From positions 1-35,943 of the forward strand of contig NZ_FMYP01000044.1 in the NCBI RefSeq assembly GCF_900096565.1: a DNA stretch of 35,943 nucleotides, read 5' to 3'. The position numbers were made by a program, and so were the translations under genes. Of the stretch, positions 7,081 to 14,694 are shown in pieces. The stretch's first letter is position 1; the number at the start of each line of letters is the position of its first letter. Under the pieces are notes generated by a model. It did not search any database. It was not told the DNA's origin and saw only the letters and a list, made by a program, of their open reading frames with translations. Source of the stretch: Williamwhitmania taraxaci (GTDB lineage Bacteria > Bacteroidota > Bacteroidia > Bacteroidales > Williamwhitmaniaceae).

Positions 7081-7389
7081 GAAAACACAGGAAATATAGG
7101 CTTGCGTGAGCACTAATGCACGGCTCACACAACTATTCTACAAAAAGAAGCATATCTACAAATTAACCCCACCCGCCAAGAGTAACAAATCTTGATCCGC
7201 CCCTGAAAGCCCATACCTTCATCTAAACAGATAAAAATAGCCCTAATGGGCTATTTACTTTTTCGAATTAGTGCCATAACTTGCCTCTGTTGCAAAATGT
7301 TCTGGCAGGCAAAAACTTTACGTCCAGCCTCTCGGAGTCATCAAGAGCAAGGATACGCGTGTAGCCGTGCCTGTATTGGAATAGAAACC
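7081..7389. other. Intergenic region between the radical SAM gene and the DUF2589 cluster
   Basis: Contains the second 38-bp repeat and terminator at 7219-7256, and a weak inverted repeat, GTGAGC/GCTCAC, near 7104-7127. An open frame from ATG 7246 begins inside the terminator hairpin and only becomes plausible at ATG 7390, so the earlier part is treated as non-coding. Confidence 0.5.
7219..7256. repeat. 38-bp direct repeat, copy 2, containing a terminator
   Basis: Matches 5101-5138 at 36 of 38 positions. It includes the hairpin AAATAGCCC (7235-7243)/GGGCTATTT (7248-7256), here followed by ACTTTTT, so it can terminate transcription from the radical SAM gene. Confidence 0.85.
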
Positions 7390-7707
7390 ATGAAACAACC
7401 CATTATGGCCGATAACAATAATCCCCCCCTTTCTGAAGTGCCGATAGAAACTTACGAGGCGCGCAAAAGAATTGTGATGGAAATTACTGCCAAGTTTAAG
7501 CCCGAGCGGTTTGTTTATCTGGTGATATCCATTCTCGCTTTTCTCCTTATCGTCTATCTGGCCTTCGACCTTTACCGTCAGCAAAAAATCACCATCGACC
7601 AACTCGCACTCTTTATTGGCCCAACCGGATTTCTGGCTTACGCTGTTTCCCGTATCCTCTACATGTGGTCCAAATCGATGCAAATCATCTTCACCGGAAA
7701 ATTTTAA
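7390..7707 (+). CDS. Small two-helix membrane protein, first gene of the DUF2589 cluster (105 aa)
   Basis: The product starts MKQPIMADNNNPPLSEVPIE and has two hydrophobic segments: FVYLVISILAFLLIVYLAFD (about residues 43-62) and FIGPTGFLAYAVSRILYMW (about 77-95). It is therefore predicted to be an inner-membrane protein with short cytosolic tails. No family is recognised. ATG 7390 is chosen because upstream in-frame codons run into a terminator hairpin; ATG 7405 (MADNNN) is also possible. It ends three bases before the next start, so the two are almost certainly co-transcribed and translationally linked. A structural or anchoring role for the downstream products is inferred from this linkage only. 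Confidence 0.65.
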   Translation: MKQPIMADNNNPPLSEVPIETYEARKRIVMEITAKFKPERFVYLVISILAFLLIVYLAFDLYRQQKITIDQLALFIGPTGFLAYAVSRILYMWSKSMQIIFTGKF

Positions 7708-7710
7708 GCG

Positions 7711-8442
7711 ATGAAAGAGGAAATAGTAAACTCGGAAATTGAGCGGCTGAAGGCAGAGATCAACTTTCATAAGATTGAGAAAACTGCTAGGTGGAGCCAA
7801 CGCATTGGGATCGTTACCCTATCTGTACTCTTCATTCTATTTGCCGCCGGAACCCTTCGATTATCGTATCTGATGAAGGAGGTGGGGGATTTGGAAGCCA
7901 AACGGAAGGCTCTTAAGATCGAGAACCAAACCCTTGAGAAGAAAAACCTGCAGCTAAAAACTGCCCTAGTCCCCTACTTTGGTCTTTCCACCGATAGCAT
8001 TAAGAACATTGCCGTAAGTCCGGTGTTTGAGAAGAGCCTTTCGGCAAATGCCGCGCTCAAAACCCTTGCACGGCATAGCAGCCCCACCAAGAAAACAATA
8101 GTAACCTACTACACCAAAACCATCGACGAGCAACGGGTGGTGCAAGAGTTAAAAAACCTCGGATTCAAGTTCCAGGAGCGACCTCCTTCCACACGTATGA
8201 GTAAAAAAGAGACCAACGCGCTTTGGTATGGCTCGCAGGTGCCGCTCGACGATGCTAAAATGGTAGCACTTACCCTGCTTCGTGCGGGGATACACATTAA
8301 GTCAATTCGCCCTTTTCGAAGTAACTCCCTTAACCCCGCCTTCAAGAAAAACATCATTGAAGTAGGAGCGTCCACCGATCTCGAACAACTCCCCGATTTG
8401 TCGGTGGAGCGGGTAGATAAGGCAGAGTCCTTTGAGCGGTAG
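7711..8442 (+). CDS. Membrane-anchored coiled-coil protein with a LytR_C/SPOR-like C-terminal domain
   Basis: The 243 residues comprise an amphipathic N-terminal helix, one transmembrane segment (IGIVTLSVLFILFAAGTLRL, about residues 31-50), a coiled coil (EAKRKALKIENQTLEKKNLQ, about 61-86) and a C-terminal alpha/beta domain. The last reads VTYYTKTIDEQRVVQELKNL, then LWYGSQVPLDDAKMVALTLL and IKSIRPF. Strand/helix/strand order with a WYG turn resembles LytR C-terminal or SPOR-type domains, but the match is weak. It lies three bases after the small membrane protein and before the DUF2589 gene. I infer a complex at the membrane, topology unknown. No catalytic motif is visible. Confidence 0.65.
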   Translation: MKEEIVNSEIERLKAEINFHKIEKTARWSQRIGIVTLSVLFILFAAGTLRLSYLMKEVGDLEAKRKALKIENQTLEKKNLQLKTALVPYFGLSTDSIKNIAVSPVFEKSLSANAALKTLARHSSPTKKTIVTYYTKTIDEQRVVQELKNLGFKFQERPPSTRMSKKETNALWYGSQVPLDDAKMVALTLLRAGIHIKSIRPFRSNSLNPAFKKNIIEVGASTDLEQLPDLSVERVDKAESFER

Positions 8443-8655
8443 ACTGCGGTTGACACTGACATTGCAACGAACTATAAAAATAAACAAACCATGAAAAATG
8501 CTACTCCCCCATCCCGCTTCTGATGGCTTGGACTTTAGCCAGAAGCCTTTCCCGTCGTTGGCGGTGAGAGGCTCCCACTCCAAGACCATACCTCCAGTCT
8601 CGGCGGAATCCGAAAAGCCAAAACAGAGTAGGATACAACTCAATACGCTATTACT

Positions 8656-9282
8656 ATGCCCAATTTGGTTCAAGAATTAAACAGTTTAGACTTTAGCGTT
8701 TACATTGGTGGTCCGCTACAAGCTGCCGTTCAGGCCCAGCATGCCGCCTCCATGTCTACCGTTAAGTTTATTCAGGAAGTGGGATTCGAAACCACCGGCA
8801 GTGGTGCCTCTGCTACCACCGCCCTGCGGTATGTCGACTTCGCCTATTCCAAATCGGTTCCCAACCCTCATCTTGGTAAATCCGCGACCCAGCTCACCGA
8901 CGAAGGGCTACCGGCCAGCACCGATGTTACCAGTAAGTTTTTGAGCAGCGACATCACCATTAAAGTGCCGTTCCTCACGATGCTTACCATTCCAAGCATT
9001 CGAATAGATGAGATCACCATCGACTTCAACGCCAAGCTCACCTCTACCGAAACGTCGAACGTTTCAAGTGAGTTTGCAGCATCGGCAGAGTTGGGGATCA
9101 ACTACAAGATTGTAAACTTTAAGGCATCGGCCTCCTACAAGCGCACCTCCACCCAGGGCACCAATGTAGAAAAGAGCTACAATCTTGGTGTGCATGTTCG
9201 TGCGCTCAACGACGACCTGCCTGAGGGGCTCGACCGCATCCTCACCATGTTGGAGGATAGCATCGCAAGCGTCAACGCCTAG
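8656..9282 (+). CDS. DUF2589 domain protein
   Basis: The 208-residue product carries the DUF2589 pattern throughout. It has an N-terminal helical region (LVQELNSLDFSVYIGGPLQA), SSDITIKVPFLTMLTIPSIR, then IDEITIDFNAKLTSTET, a Ser/Thr-rich beta segment (FKASASYKRTSTQGTNVEK) and the closing VHVRALNDDLPEGLDRILTM followed by LEDSI. The family is of unknown function and is mostly beta-strand. No signal peptide or membrane segment is present. The upstream gap of 213 bases (8443-8655) holds no clear gene: an ATG at 8491 opens only 10 codons, and a 60-codon frame from 8498 overlaps this start in another phase. The neighbours downstream are unknown proteins with similar composition, suggesting co-evolved subunits. 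Confidence 0.8.
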   Translation: MPNLVQELNSLDFSVYIGGPLQAAVQAQHAASMSTVKFIQEVGFETTGSGASATTALRYVDFAYSKSVPNPHLGKSATQLTDEGLPASTDVTSKFLSSDITIKVPFLTMLTIPSIRIDEITIDFNAKLTSTETSNVSSEFAASAELGINYKIVNFKASASYKRTSTQGTNVEKSYNLGVHVRALNDDLPEGLDRILTMLEDSIASVNA

Positions 9283-9372
9283 CAACCTATTGGATGCTGC
9301 CCGGAGGTTGGCATGATTACTCCTTCATCCCTTGGCCAGCCTTCGGGCAGCCCCCTTTAAAACTGAAAAACC

Positions 9373-10077
9373 ATGGCAAAGCTAAACGAGTATCTAGGAA
9401 GTATTGTATCGAGCATTACCAATGCAAGGGCCATGTCCGATATTCAGTCGGTAAAGGTGGCTGAAGAATACGCCAAGCACTATCTCCTGCAGCACTTTTC
9501 GGTACCCCGCCTACGAATTGAAAATGTGGAGATCACCATCCCCATAGCCCTCGACTCGGTAGTGGAGCGCACGGTTACCGAGTATGAGCCAATCGACAAC
9601 AGGAAATTCAACGCCCTTGCCTACCGCGAGGTGATGAGCAGCATTGGCCTTACCAGCCTTCCCAACGAGTTCTCGCTCCAGCTGCGGTCGGAGATTGCCA
9701 AGCTTTCGCAACTCATGGAGCAAGACATTGGTATCCAGCGAACCATTGAACCGCTAAAAACCTTTTCGATGAAGGTGGCCAACATCACCGACAAAATATT
9801 CCCGAAGGTTGCCCTTGGCATAAAGTCGGAGGTAAAGGAGATCGATGTTGAACTCCTCAAGAAAAACCTCGAGAAGATAATGGCCAAGGAGATAAAGGTG
9901 AAGACAACCTCCACGGTTATCGAAAGCGTAAACGTGACCTACGAAAGCGACAAACTCCGAGAGAAGAAGGTGGAGTGCCTAACCTACATCAAACTGAAAA
10001 TTTCGGAGGATGGTATGGAGTGGCATAGCATGGAGAACGATAAGGGCAATGTGGAATCGCGGTTGCTCCCGGAATAG
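9373..10077 (+). CDS. Hypothetical protein of the DUF2589 cluster (234 aa)
   Basis: Not assigned to a named family. The start MAKLNEYLGSIVSSITNARA is helical; it is followed by a strand-like motif RLRIENVEITIPIALDSVVE near residues 45-64. That motif resembles the VPFLTMLTIPSIRIDEITID core of the neighbouring DUF2589 protein, so a distant relationship is possible. The middle is helical (about residues 80-165) and the C-terminus returns to strands (TTSTVIESVNVTYES, VECLTYIKLKISED). There is no signal peptide or membrane segment. It starts 90 bp after the DUF2589 gene and ends 22 bp before the next gene, supporting one operon. The repeated use of an amphipathic strand motif suggests a structural or lipid/protein-binding assembly rather than an enzyme. 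Confidence 0.65.
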   Translation: MAKLNEYLGSIVSSITNARAMSDIQSVKVAEEYAKHYLLQHFSVPRLRIENVEITIPIALDSVVERTVTEYEPIDNRKFNALAYREVMSSIGLTSLPNEFSLQLRSEIAKLSQLMEQDIGIQRTIEPLKTFSMKVANITDKIFPKVALGIKSEVKEIDVELLKKNLEKIMAKEIKVKTTSTVIESVNVTYESDKLREKKVECLTYIKLKISEDGMEWHSMENDKGNVESRLLPE

Positions 10078-10099
10078 ATAACCATAACTCGATGCAGGT

Positions 10100-10651
10100 A
10101 TGAAAAAATCGCTACTCAATATTGTGATTCCCCTACGCGCGCAACTGCTCTTGTTTCCCGCTATTGTGAATAGCCTCGAGCGCAAGGAGTTCGACTTTCT
10201 ACCCCACCTCGATCGGTGGATGAAAGAGGTGGAAGCCATCCTAGTAAACAACAGTATTCCCGATTGCGCCGAGGTAGCAGGTTTTCGCAGCAAGATCCTT
10301 GCGCCGGCGTTTGCCCATACGCACAAGGTATCCACCCGGAAGCAGCAGGTATCGGTGGCTGCCGGCGTGCTCTACGACGTGCAAAACCTCGTGCTGAATG
10401 TTCTAAAACCCTACGAGATAAAGGTGGGAGAAAGCAGAGAACTCATTAGTCAGCTGCTCTCAATGGTAAAGCAAACCGGTGCGGTGAAGTATGAGAACGG
10501 CGATTTTCAGTCATTTATCAACACGCTCTGGAACCTCTTCTGCACCCATCAACAACTCAAGCCTGGGGCGGCAAAACTGCAGACACTGCTCTCCTCCGCC
10601 GACATCATGCGCCTAATGGCCGAGGAGGTTGAGCCTAGCGAATGGATTTAA
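10100..10651 (+). CDS. Hypothetical helical protein of the DUF2589 cluster (183 aa)
   Basis: No family recognised. The start MKKSLLNIVIPLRAQLLLFP could suggest a signal, but it has no clear cleavage site and continues into a helix (AIVNSLERKEFDFLPHLDRW), so a cytosolic location is more likely. The rest is predicted helical: RKQQVSVAAGVLYDVQNLVL, ELISQLLSMVKQTG, FQSFINTLWNLFCTHQQL, LQTLLSSADIMRLMAEEV. The acidic C-terminus ends PSEWI. It begins 22 bp after the preceding gene. Being the last closely spaced member of the cluster, it is probably co-expressed with it; the role is unknown. Confidence 0.65.
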   Translation: MKKSLLNIVIPLRAQLLLFPAIVNSLERKEFDFLPHLDRWMKEVEAILVNNSIPDCAEVAGFRSKILAPAFAHTHKVSTRKQQVSVAAGVLYDVQNLVLNVLKPYEIKVGESRELISQLLSMVKQTGAVKYENGDFQSFINTLWNLFCTHQQLKPGAAKLQTLLSSADIMRLMAEEVEPSEWI

Positions 10652-10769
10652 CTCAATAATTGTGCATCATTCTATACGAACGGAATAGACATATTGACTA
10701 TTGAAACTTGAAATGGAAGAAGCCGAAAATCCAATAAAAGAGTAGGTATCCTAACTAATTATTATCACT

Positions 10770-11120
10770 ATGGCTATCAAAACTTTCGCGGTAACCACCT
10801 ACGAAGTGGGTATGGGTTACAAGAACAGTGCAAACTGGAGTGGAGTAAATATTTTAATCCAAGGTCATGTTGTATGTAACAGTGCAGATGGGTATCGCTT
10901 CATTGTTTACGGACTACATCCCTCAAGTCCGATACCCGGGCCGGTGTATATCGAGGCCAATAAAGTTGGAGCAATTTTCATTCCTTTTGTTGAATTGCAT
11001 AATTATATTGATTTGGTAAGGAATGAAAAACCAATTTATGTGTATTTGAACTCAAGTTCACCTAATTGGAATAGCCTGCGCACTAGTGCAGAGCCGGTTG
11101 GCGAGCAAGAAGGTATTTAG
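10770..11120 (+). CDS. Hypothetical small protein (116 aa)
   Basis: Unrecognised. Begins MAIKTFAVTTYEVGMGYKNS and is largely beta-strand by appearance (WSGVNILIQGHVV, YRFIVYGLHPSS, PVYIEANKVGAIFIPF, PIYVYLNSSSP). It has no signal peptide, membrane segment or catalytic motif. The single-domain, Tyr/Asn/Ser-rich composition resembles small beta-sandwich proteins. It is 118 bp downstream of the DUF2589 cluster on the same strand but more AT-rich than it, and ends at its own strong terminator, so it may be a separate transcription unit or the last gene of the cluster. Confidence 0.6.
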   Translation: MAIKTFAVTTYEVGMGYKNSANWSGVNILIQGHVVCNSADGYRFIVYGLHPSSPIPGPVYIEANKVGAIFIPFVELHNYIDLVRNEKPIYVYLNSSSPNWNSLRTSAEPVGEQEGI

Positions 11121-11130
11121 TCTTTTCAAG

Positions 11131-11175
11131 CATTCCTGCAGTTAAGAATATTTTCAACTGCAGGAATGTTCTTTC
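11131..11175 (+). terminator. Intrinsic terminator after the 116-aa gene
   Basis: CATTCCTGCAGTT (11131-11143) pairs perfectly over 13 bp with AACTGCAGGAATG (11156-11168), followed by TTCTTTC. Confidence 0.85.
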
Positions 11176-11494
11176 TGGAAAATATCAAAACAATAATGAA
11201 GCTAGGCGAAAAGACTAATAATGAGTGGCATGAAGGCATAGAAAAATGCGTCACACATAATGGGTTCAATGATAATTCAACCATTCTGCCTTAGACAAAC
11301 ATTTATACCGATGGACAAAGACGCAACCCGAAATTCCGTAATACTGCTGAACCCAACCGATACGAGCAAACCCCATTATAAAGGTGCAATTGAATTAACC
11401 CAATTTATACAGAACATCCATTAACGAAATTACGAACCCTTCTGCAATATATTTACAAAACAGAAGTTCTTTAGGTTTGCTTGAGTCTACCGAA
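11176..11494 (+). other. Intergenic region with two candidate very small reading frames
   Basis: Two short frames start with ATG: 11196-11294 (32 aa, contains NEWHEGIEKCVTHNG) and 11311-11424 (37 aa, MDKDATRNSVILLNPTDTSK then PHYKGAIELTQFIQNIH). Their composition is protein-like, but frames of this length are common by chance. TATATTTA near 11448-11455 is a possible -7 box for the downstream hydrolase. Confidence 0.25.
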
Positions 11495-12772
11495 ATGGCT
11501 TCCTTTAAGAAACTTTTGCTGCATACGATGCACCGATTACTACCCTTACTCCTACTCCTCCTAACGGCGATGCCCTCCCGAGCCAATGGGCATGAGGGTG
11601 ATAGCACACCAACCGATACTACCACCGGAAGTGGAGTGGTTACGATCTACTTCTGCGGAACAGGCATCACCCAGAAGTGGTGGAACGCCGCCGATGCCCA
11701 CAGCTGGAATGAAAACAACGGGTTTTGGTCGCCCGAGCATGTGGCCTCGCTCTACAAGGAGCAATCCTCCTCGAACCAATCGCTCAAGTATATTGTCGAT
11801 GGCATTGGAACCGGCGTAAAGTTCCCCTTCTACGATAAACTGGCGTTCAGTTTTCCCAGCCTAAAGAGTAACCCCCGTGGATGGCGCACCTGTCTCAAAG
11901 AGGCCAACCAACACATCGACGAGGCACTAAAACTCCTGCCGGGAAACATCACCCTCAACATAGTGGGTTTTAGCCGTGGAGGTATTCTCGCCATGTGGCT
12001 AGCCCACCAAATGGAGAAAGAGAAGCGCATAAAAACGATCAACATGCTGGTGTTCGATCCAGTTCCGGGCGACAGCAAGGTCCCCGAAAAGATATACTCC
12101 CTTGGCCCAAAGGTGAAGAGTTACGTGGGCATCTACGCCTCCGACGAGCGCACATGGATGTTCGAGCCTGTAATCCCTTCCTTTGAATCGCCCGCCACCA
12201 AGGTGTGGATGCTTCGTGTGCCGGGAAGCCACGAAACCATGGTAGGCAACATCCAAAAAGATGGCCACTCCATCGATTACGAACCCGGTGCCGACGAATT
12301 TAGAGCCGATTTGATCTACGTTTCGTGGATAACCAAGGTTATTGCGGTGGAAATGATGGCTACTCCGGCATGGGGAAGCCTCGAATTTGCCTGGAGTTGG
12401 CATGAGAATGGGGCTAACATCGAGAGTCGGAAGAGTTCGTTTATGGAGCATTTCACGGCCATGCTTGACTACAAGCACTACGACTACATGCGCACCGTAC
12501 CATTCATACCTCTGGGCATACAAGCCTACTGGGCATCGAAAGAGAGAGGAGGGACAGGATGCTTGCGTTGCACATTAGGCGATATGGCCGAAAAACGTTA
12601 CAACAACCAGCGTTGTGTATACTGGATGAAAGATGGAAAACGCCTCGAGATTGTAGGCCTTGAGGACCACATAAGCGCTCCCACGGGCGAAGAGACTTGG
12701 GATAAGCTAATGTCGCTAACCCAAGATACCGTTAACGGAACAATGCAAAAGGCAATCCCTGCCATGCCTTAA
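11495..12772 (+). CDS. Exported alpha/beta hydrolase, DUF2235/Tle1-like lipase candidate
   Basis: After a signal peptide (MASFKKLLLHTMHRLLPLLL continuing to SRANG), the protein has VVTIYFCGTGITQ, a GTG-type strand typical of DUF2235/T6SS phospholipase (Tle1-like) hydrolases, then VDGIGTG. The nucleophile elbow LNIVGFSRGGILAMWLA gives the GxSxG serine at residue 160, followed by MLVFDPVPGD. A candidate catalytic His is in VPGSHETM. Length (425 aa) is in range for single-domain members. The Sec signal makes a periplasmic or outer-membrane-facing esterase more likely than an injected effector. ATG 11495 is chosen over 11477 because it begins the signal peptide. It may belong functionally to the upstream cluster, but lies beyond a terminator. 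Confidence 0.7.
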   Translation: MASFKKLLLHTMHRLLPLLLLLLTAMPSRANGHEGDSTPTDTTTGSGVVTIYFCGTGITQKWWNAADAHSWNENNGFWSPEHVASLYKEQSSSNQSLKYIVDGIGTGVKFPFYDKLAFSFPSLKSNPRGWRTCLKEANQHIDEALKLLPGNITLNIVGFSRGGILAMWLAHQMEKEKRIKTINMLVFDPVPGDSKVPEKIYSLGPKVKSYVGIYASDERTWMFEPVIPSFESPATKVWMLRVPGSHETMVGNIQKDGHSIDYEPGADEFRADLIYVSWITKVIAVEMMATPAWGSLEFAWSWHENGANIESRKSSFMEHFTAMLDYKHYDYMRTVPFIPLGIQAYWASKERGGTGCLRCTLGDMAEKRYNNQRCVYWMKDGKRLEIVGLEDHISAPTGEETWDKLMSLTQDTVNGTMQKAIPAMP

Positions 12773-12989
12773 AAAAAACCTAACAAACCGATACTGCTCT
12801 GTTATATTTCAATTGGAATAGGAAGCAATGTTCTTATTCGATGAAGCGAAGGTTGAACAATAAGGTTAAAATAGATATCCCATGTTCAGTTGTCCACCTT
12901 TGAGGGCTGCACAGGTAAGTGCTGATAAAGGAGAACCGCCATCACAGACTTACTCTTACTTTCCTTTTCAACAAAAATCCCGTCCGTTT

Positions 12990-13886
12990 CTACAACCCAT
13001 CAAGTATGGCCGTCAAGGCTGCATCGGTTGAAACAGTAAGCGTTACATTAATGGTTGAATCCTTTGAAATGGTATTTTGCGCAGCGAAAGTGTAAGGGGT
13101 ATCGCTGGCATTAATACCAATCAGAATAATCTTTACGCTCTCCCCTATTGGTAAATCGGATGCTGTTTGGGTATACACCTGCTTCAACGATTTGAGGTTA
13201 GGAAAGTAGATGAATTTCACAACGTTATCGAGATTATCGGTGGTGGAATTGAAGTTAAAGGTTGCGGTAGCGGCCGTCGATGCAACTTTTGCGCAGCTAA
13301 TCCAGCCTAGTTTAGCCATTTCGGCAGTATAACCGTAAGCGGTAACCGCAAAATTGCCAACAGGGGTATTTATCCAGTTTACCATCGAGGCGCTTACGGC
13401 ACCATAGTAGGTAAGCATGTTTGCCATAGGCGTAGCGCTAGGCATTTCCACCTTCCATGTACTATCCGGTTTAAGAACCAGCTCTTGCCCATCCTTAAAT
13501 GCACGAACACGAACCTCTCCAGCCGTGGTAAGCAAGCTGGTTCCCGATGTCGATGGCATTTGGTAGAGAATCATATCCTTGGGAGTGTAAAGCTCCACAA
13601 TCTTAACTGTATAGGGATAGATAATATCGCTTCCGTTGGCGAACATCAACTTCGACCTAGCGGGCCATACTTTGGTGCCCTGCTGCGCCACAATGGGACT
13701 GGTTCCATCTTGAGTAATCACAAACTCCTGTTCGGCTTGCTTATGCGCATCCATATACTCCTCGGACGATTTATAGCTGCTCTTATCCACCTCGCTAACT
13801 CGATCTTTGGAACAACCCACCAATAGTGTAATGCCCATAATCGTAGCAAGCATCATTAACCGGTTACTGAACGTTAAACTTTTCAT
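12990..13886 (-). CDS. Predicted lipoprotein, function unknown
   Basis: Minus-strand frame of 298 residues beginning MKSLTFSNRLMMLATIMGIT with a lipobox LVGC and lipidation Cys at residue 25. The mature part has a Ser/Lys/Asp-rich linker, then beta-rich sequence (PARSKLMFANGSDIIYPYTV, WKVEMPSATPM, GNFAVTAYGYTAEMAKLGWI), and ends in a repeat-poor Thr/Ser-rich segment. No known domain is recognised. It lies 120 bp downstream of the outer-membrane barrel gene on the same strand, with which it may be co-transcribed. It is likely attached to the outer membrane. Confidence 0.7.
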   Translation of the reverse strand: MKSLTFSNRLMMLATIMGITLLVGCSKDRVSEVDKSSYKSSEEYMDAHKQAEQEFVITQDGTSPIVAQQGTKVWPARSKLMFANGSDIIYPYTVKIVELYTPKDMILYQMPSTSGTSLLTTAGEVRVRAFKDGQELVLKPDSTWKVEMPSATPMANMLTYYGAVSASMVNWINTPVGNFAVTAYGYTAEMAKLGWISCAKVASTAATATFNFNSTTDNLDNVVKFIYFPNLKSLKQVYTQTASDLPIGESVKIILIGINASDTPYTFAAQNTISKDSTINVTLTVSTDAALTAILDGL

Positions 13887-14006
13887 GGTAGTATCGTTTT
13901 AATTCTATATTATCTCAATCGTGGATCAGTTTAGCAATACATTCGAGAAACTCATTCCCAATACGAAGAGCATTACACAAACGCTGCAAAAGTTCCATTT
14001 GTATTT

Positions 14007-14528
14007 CTATCGACGGAACGAATCGCCATATACAGGGCACGTAGATCCTATTCCTTTCTTGCTTTTACACCCAAAGGTGTAAGCCAATCCAACGTGAACA
14101 GAGGCCTCTTGCCACTTGAAGTTGTAGCGCCCCTCCACAAATGGGAAGATGCAGCCATTTGCTTTAAGACCCAATCCGGCCTCAGCATCCCAGTTGGCAA
14201 ACTGAGCATTCTTCATTGGGGAGTCGCTGTAGTTTAGCCAACCGTTGAAGGCCCCATGAACAATCCCGTAACCGATCCATTTCTTTGCCGTGATTATATT
14301 GGCATGCAAGCTGGCTCCTGCATAAAACTCAGTTACCTTATTGAAGGCAGGAAAATAAGATACCTGCGGAACAACGCTAAAGTATTTGAAGGGCAACTCG
14401 AAGCGGCCACCCACTCCAATGCTTGAAGTTTGGAAGTTGTAGATGCCTTCAATGCCAACGCTCTTTTTTTGTGCCGAAAGAAACGAAAATGAGACAAGCA
14501 TTACCAGTCCCGTAAGTAAAGTCCGCAT
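14007..14528 (-). CDS. Small outer-membrane beta-barrel protein
   Basis: The 173-residue product starts with signal peptide MRTLLTGLVMLVSFSFLSAQ. Alternating hydrophobic/polar strands follow: KKSVGIEGIYNFQTSSIGVG, FSVVPQVSYFPAF, TEFYAGASLHANI, WDAEAGLGLKANGCIFPFVE, YNFKWQEASVHVGLAYTFGC. This pattern, with aromatic residues at strand ends, predicts an eight-stranded barrel of the OmpX/OmpA-like class. The usual terminal Phe comes at AYTF, followed by an unusual Cys/Lys-rich tail. The gene diverges from the GH20 gene and precedes the lipoprotein gene. Role (porin or structural) unknown. Confidence 0.7.
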   Translation of the reverse strand: MRTLLTGLVMLVSFSFLSAQKKSVGIEGIYNFQTSSIGVGGRFELPFKYFSVVPQVSYFPAFNKVTEFYAGASLHANIITAKKWIGYGIVHGAFNGWLNYSDSPMKNAQFANWDAEAGLGLKANGCIFPFVEGRYNFKWQEASVHVGLAYTFGCKSKKGIGSTCPVYGDSFRR

Positions 14529-14602
14529 GGATTTGATTTAAATACGTTGAGCAATATACACATTCAGGGTTTCTCGGCAAAATTGGAATGATAAACCACT
14601 AA

Positions 14603-14660
14603 ATATTTCGAACTCCTGTCTTCCATCTCCGGTCTTCGGTCTTCTTTCTCCCGTCTCCCA
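14603..14660. repeat. Degenerate GTCTTC/CCGGTCTTC short repeats
   Basis: A low-complexity run of TCTTCC, GGTCTTC and CCGTCTCC motifs lies just before the GH20 gene. The reverse-complement style (GGAAGACGGAAGTC) recurs after the GH92 gene near 25806-25832 and weakly after GH20 near 16738-16755. It looks like a dispersed intergenic repeat. Confidence 0.5.
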
Positions 14661-14668
14661 TTTTTCTC

Positions 14669-14676
14669 TATATTTG
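14669..14676 (+). promoter_or_regulatory. Bacteroidota -7 box for the GH20 gene
   Basis: TATATTTG matches the TAnnTTTG consensus exactly and ends 18 bp before ATG 14695, implying a very short leader. No TTTG -33 is seen at the usual distance (the region is TTTC-rich). Confidence 0.4.
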
Positions 14677-14694
14677 GTTACTAAATTTTCAACC

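Noticed and set aside
7246-7389. Coding sequence starting at ATG 7246
   Set aside because: It begins within the 3' arm of a terminator hairpin that is duplicated elsewhere; ATG 7390 is more plausible.
8498-8680. 60-aa gene before DUF2589
   Set aside because: It overlaps the DUF2589 start in a different phase, is Pro/Ser-rich without pattern, and has no initiation signal.
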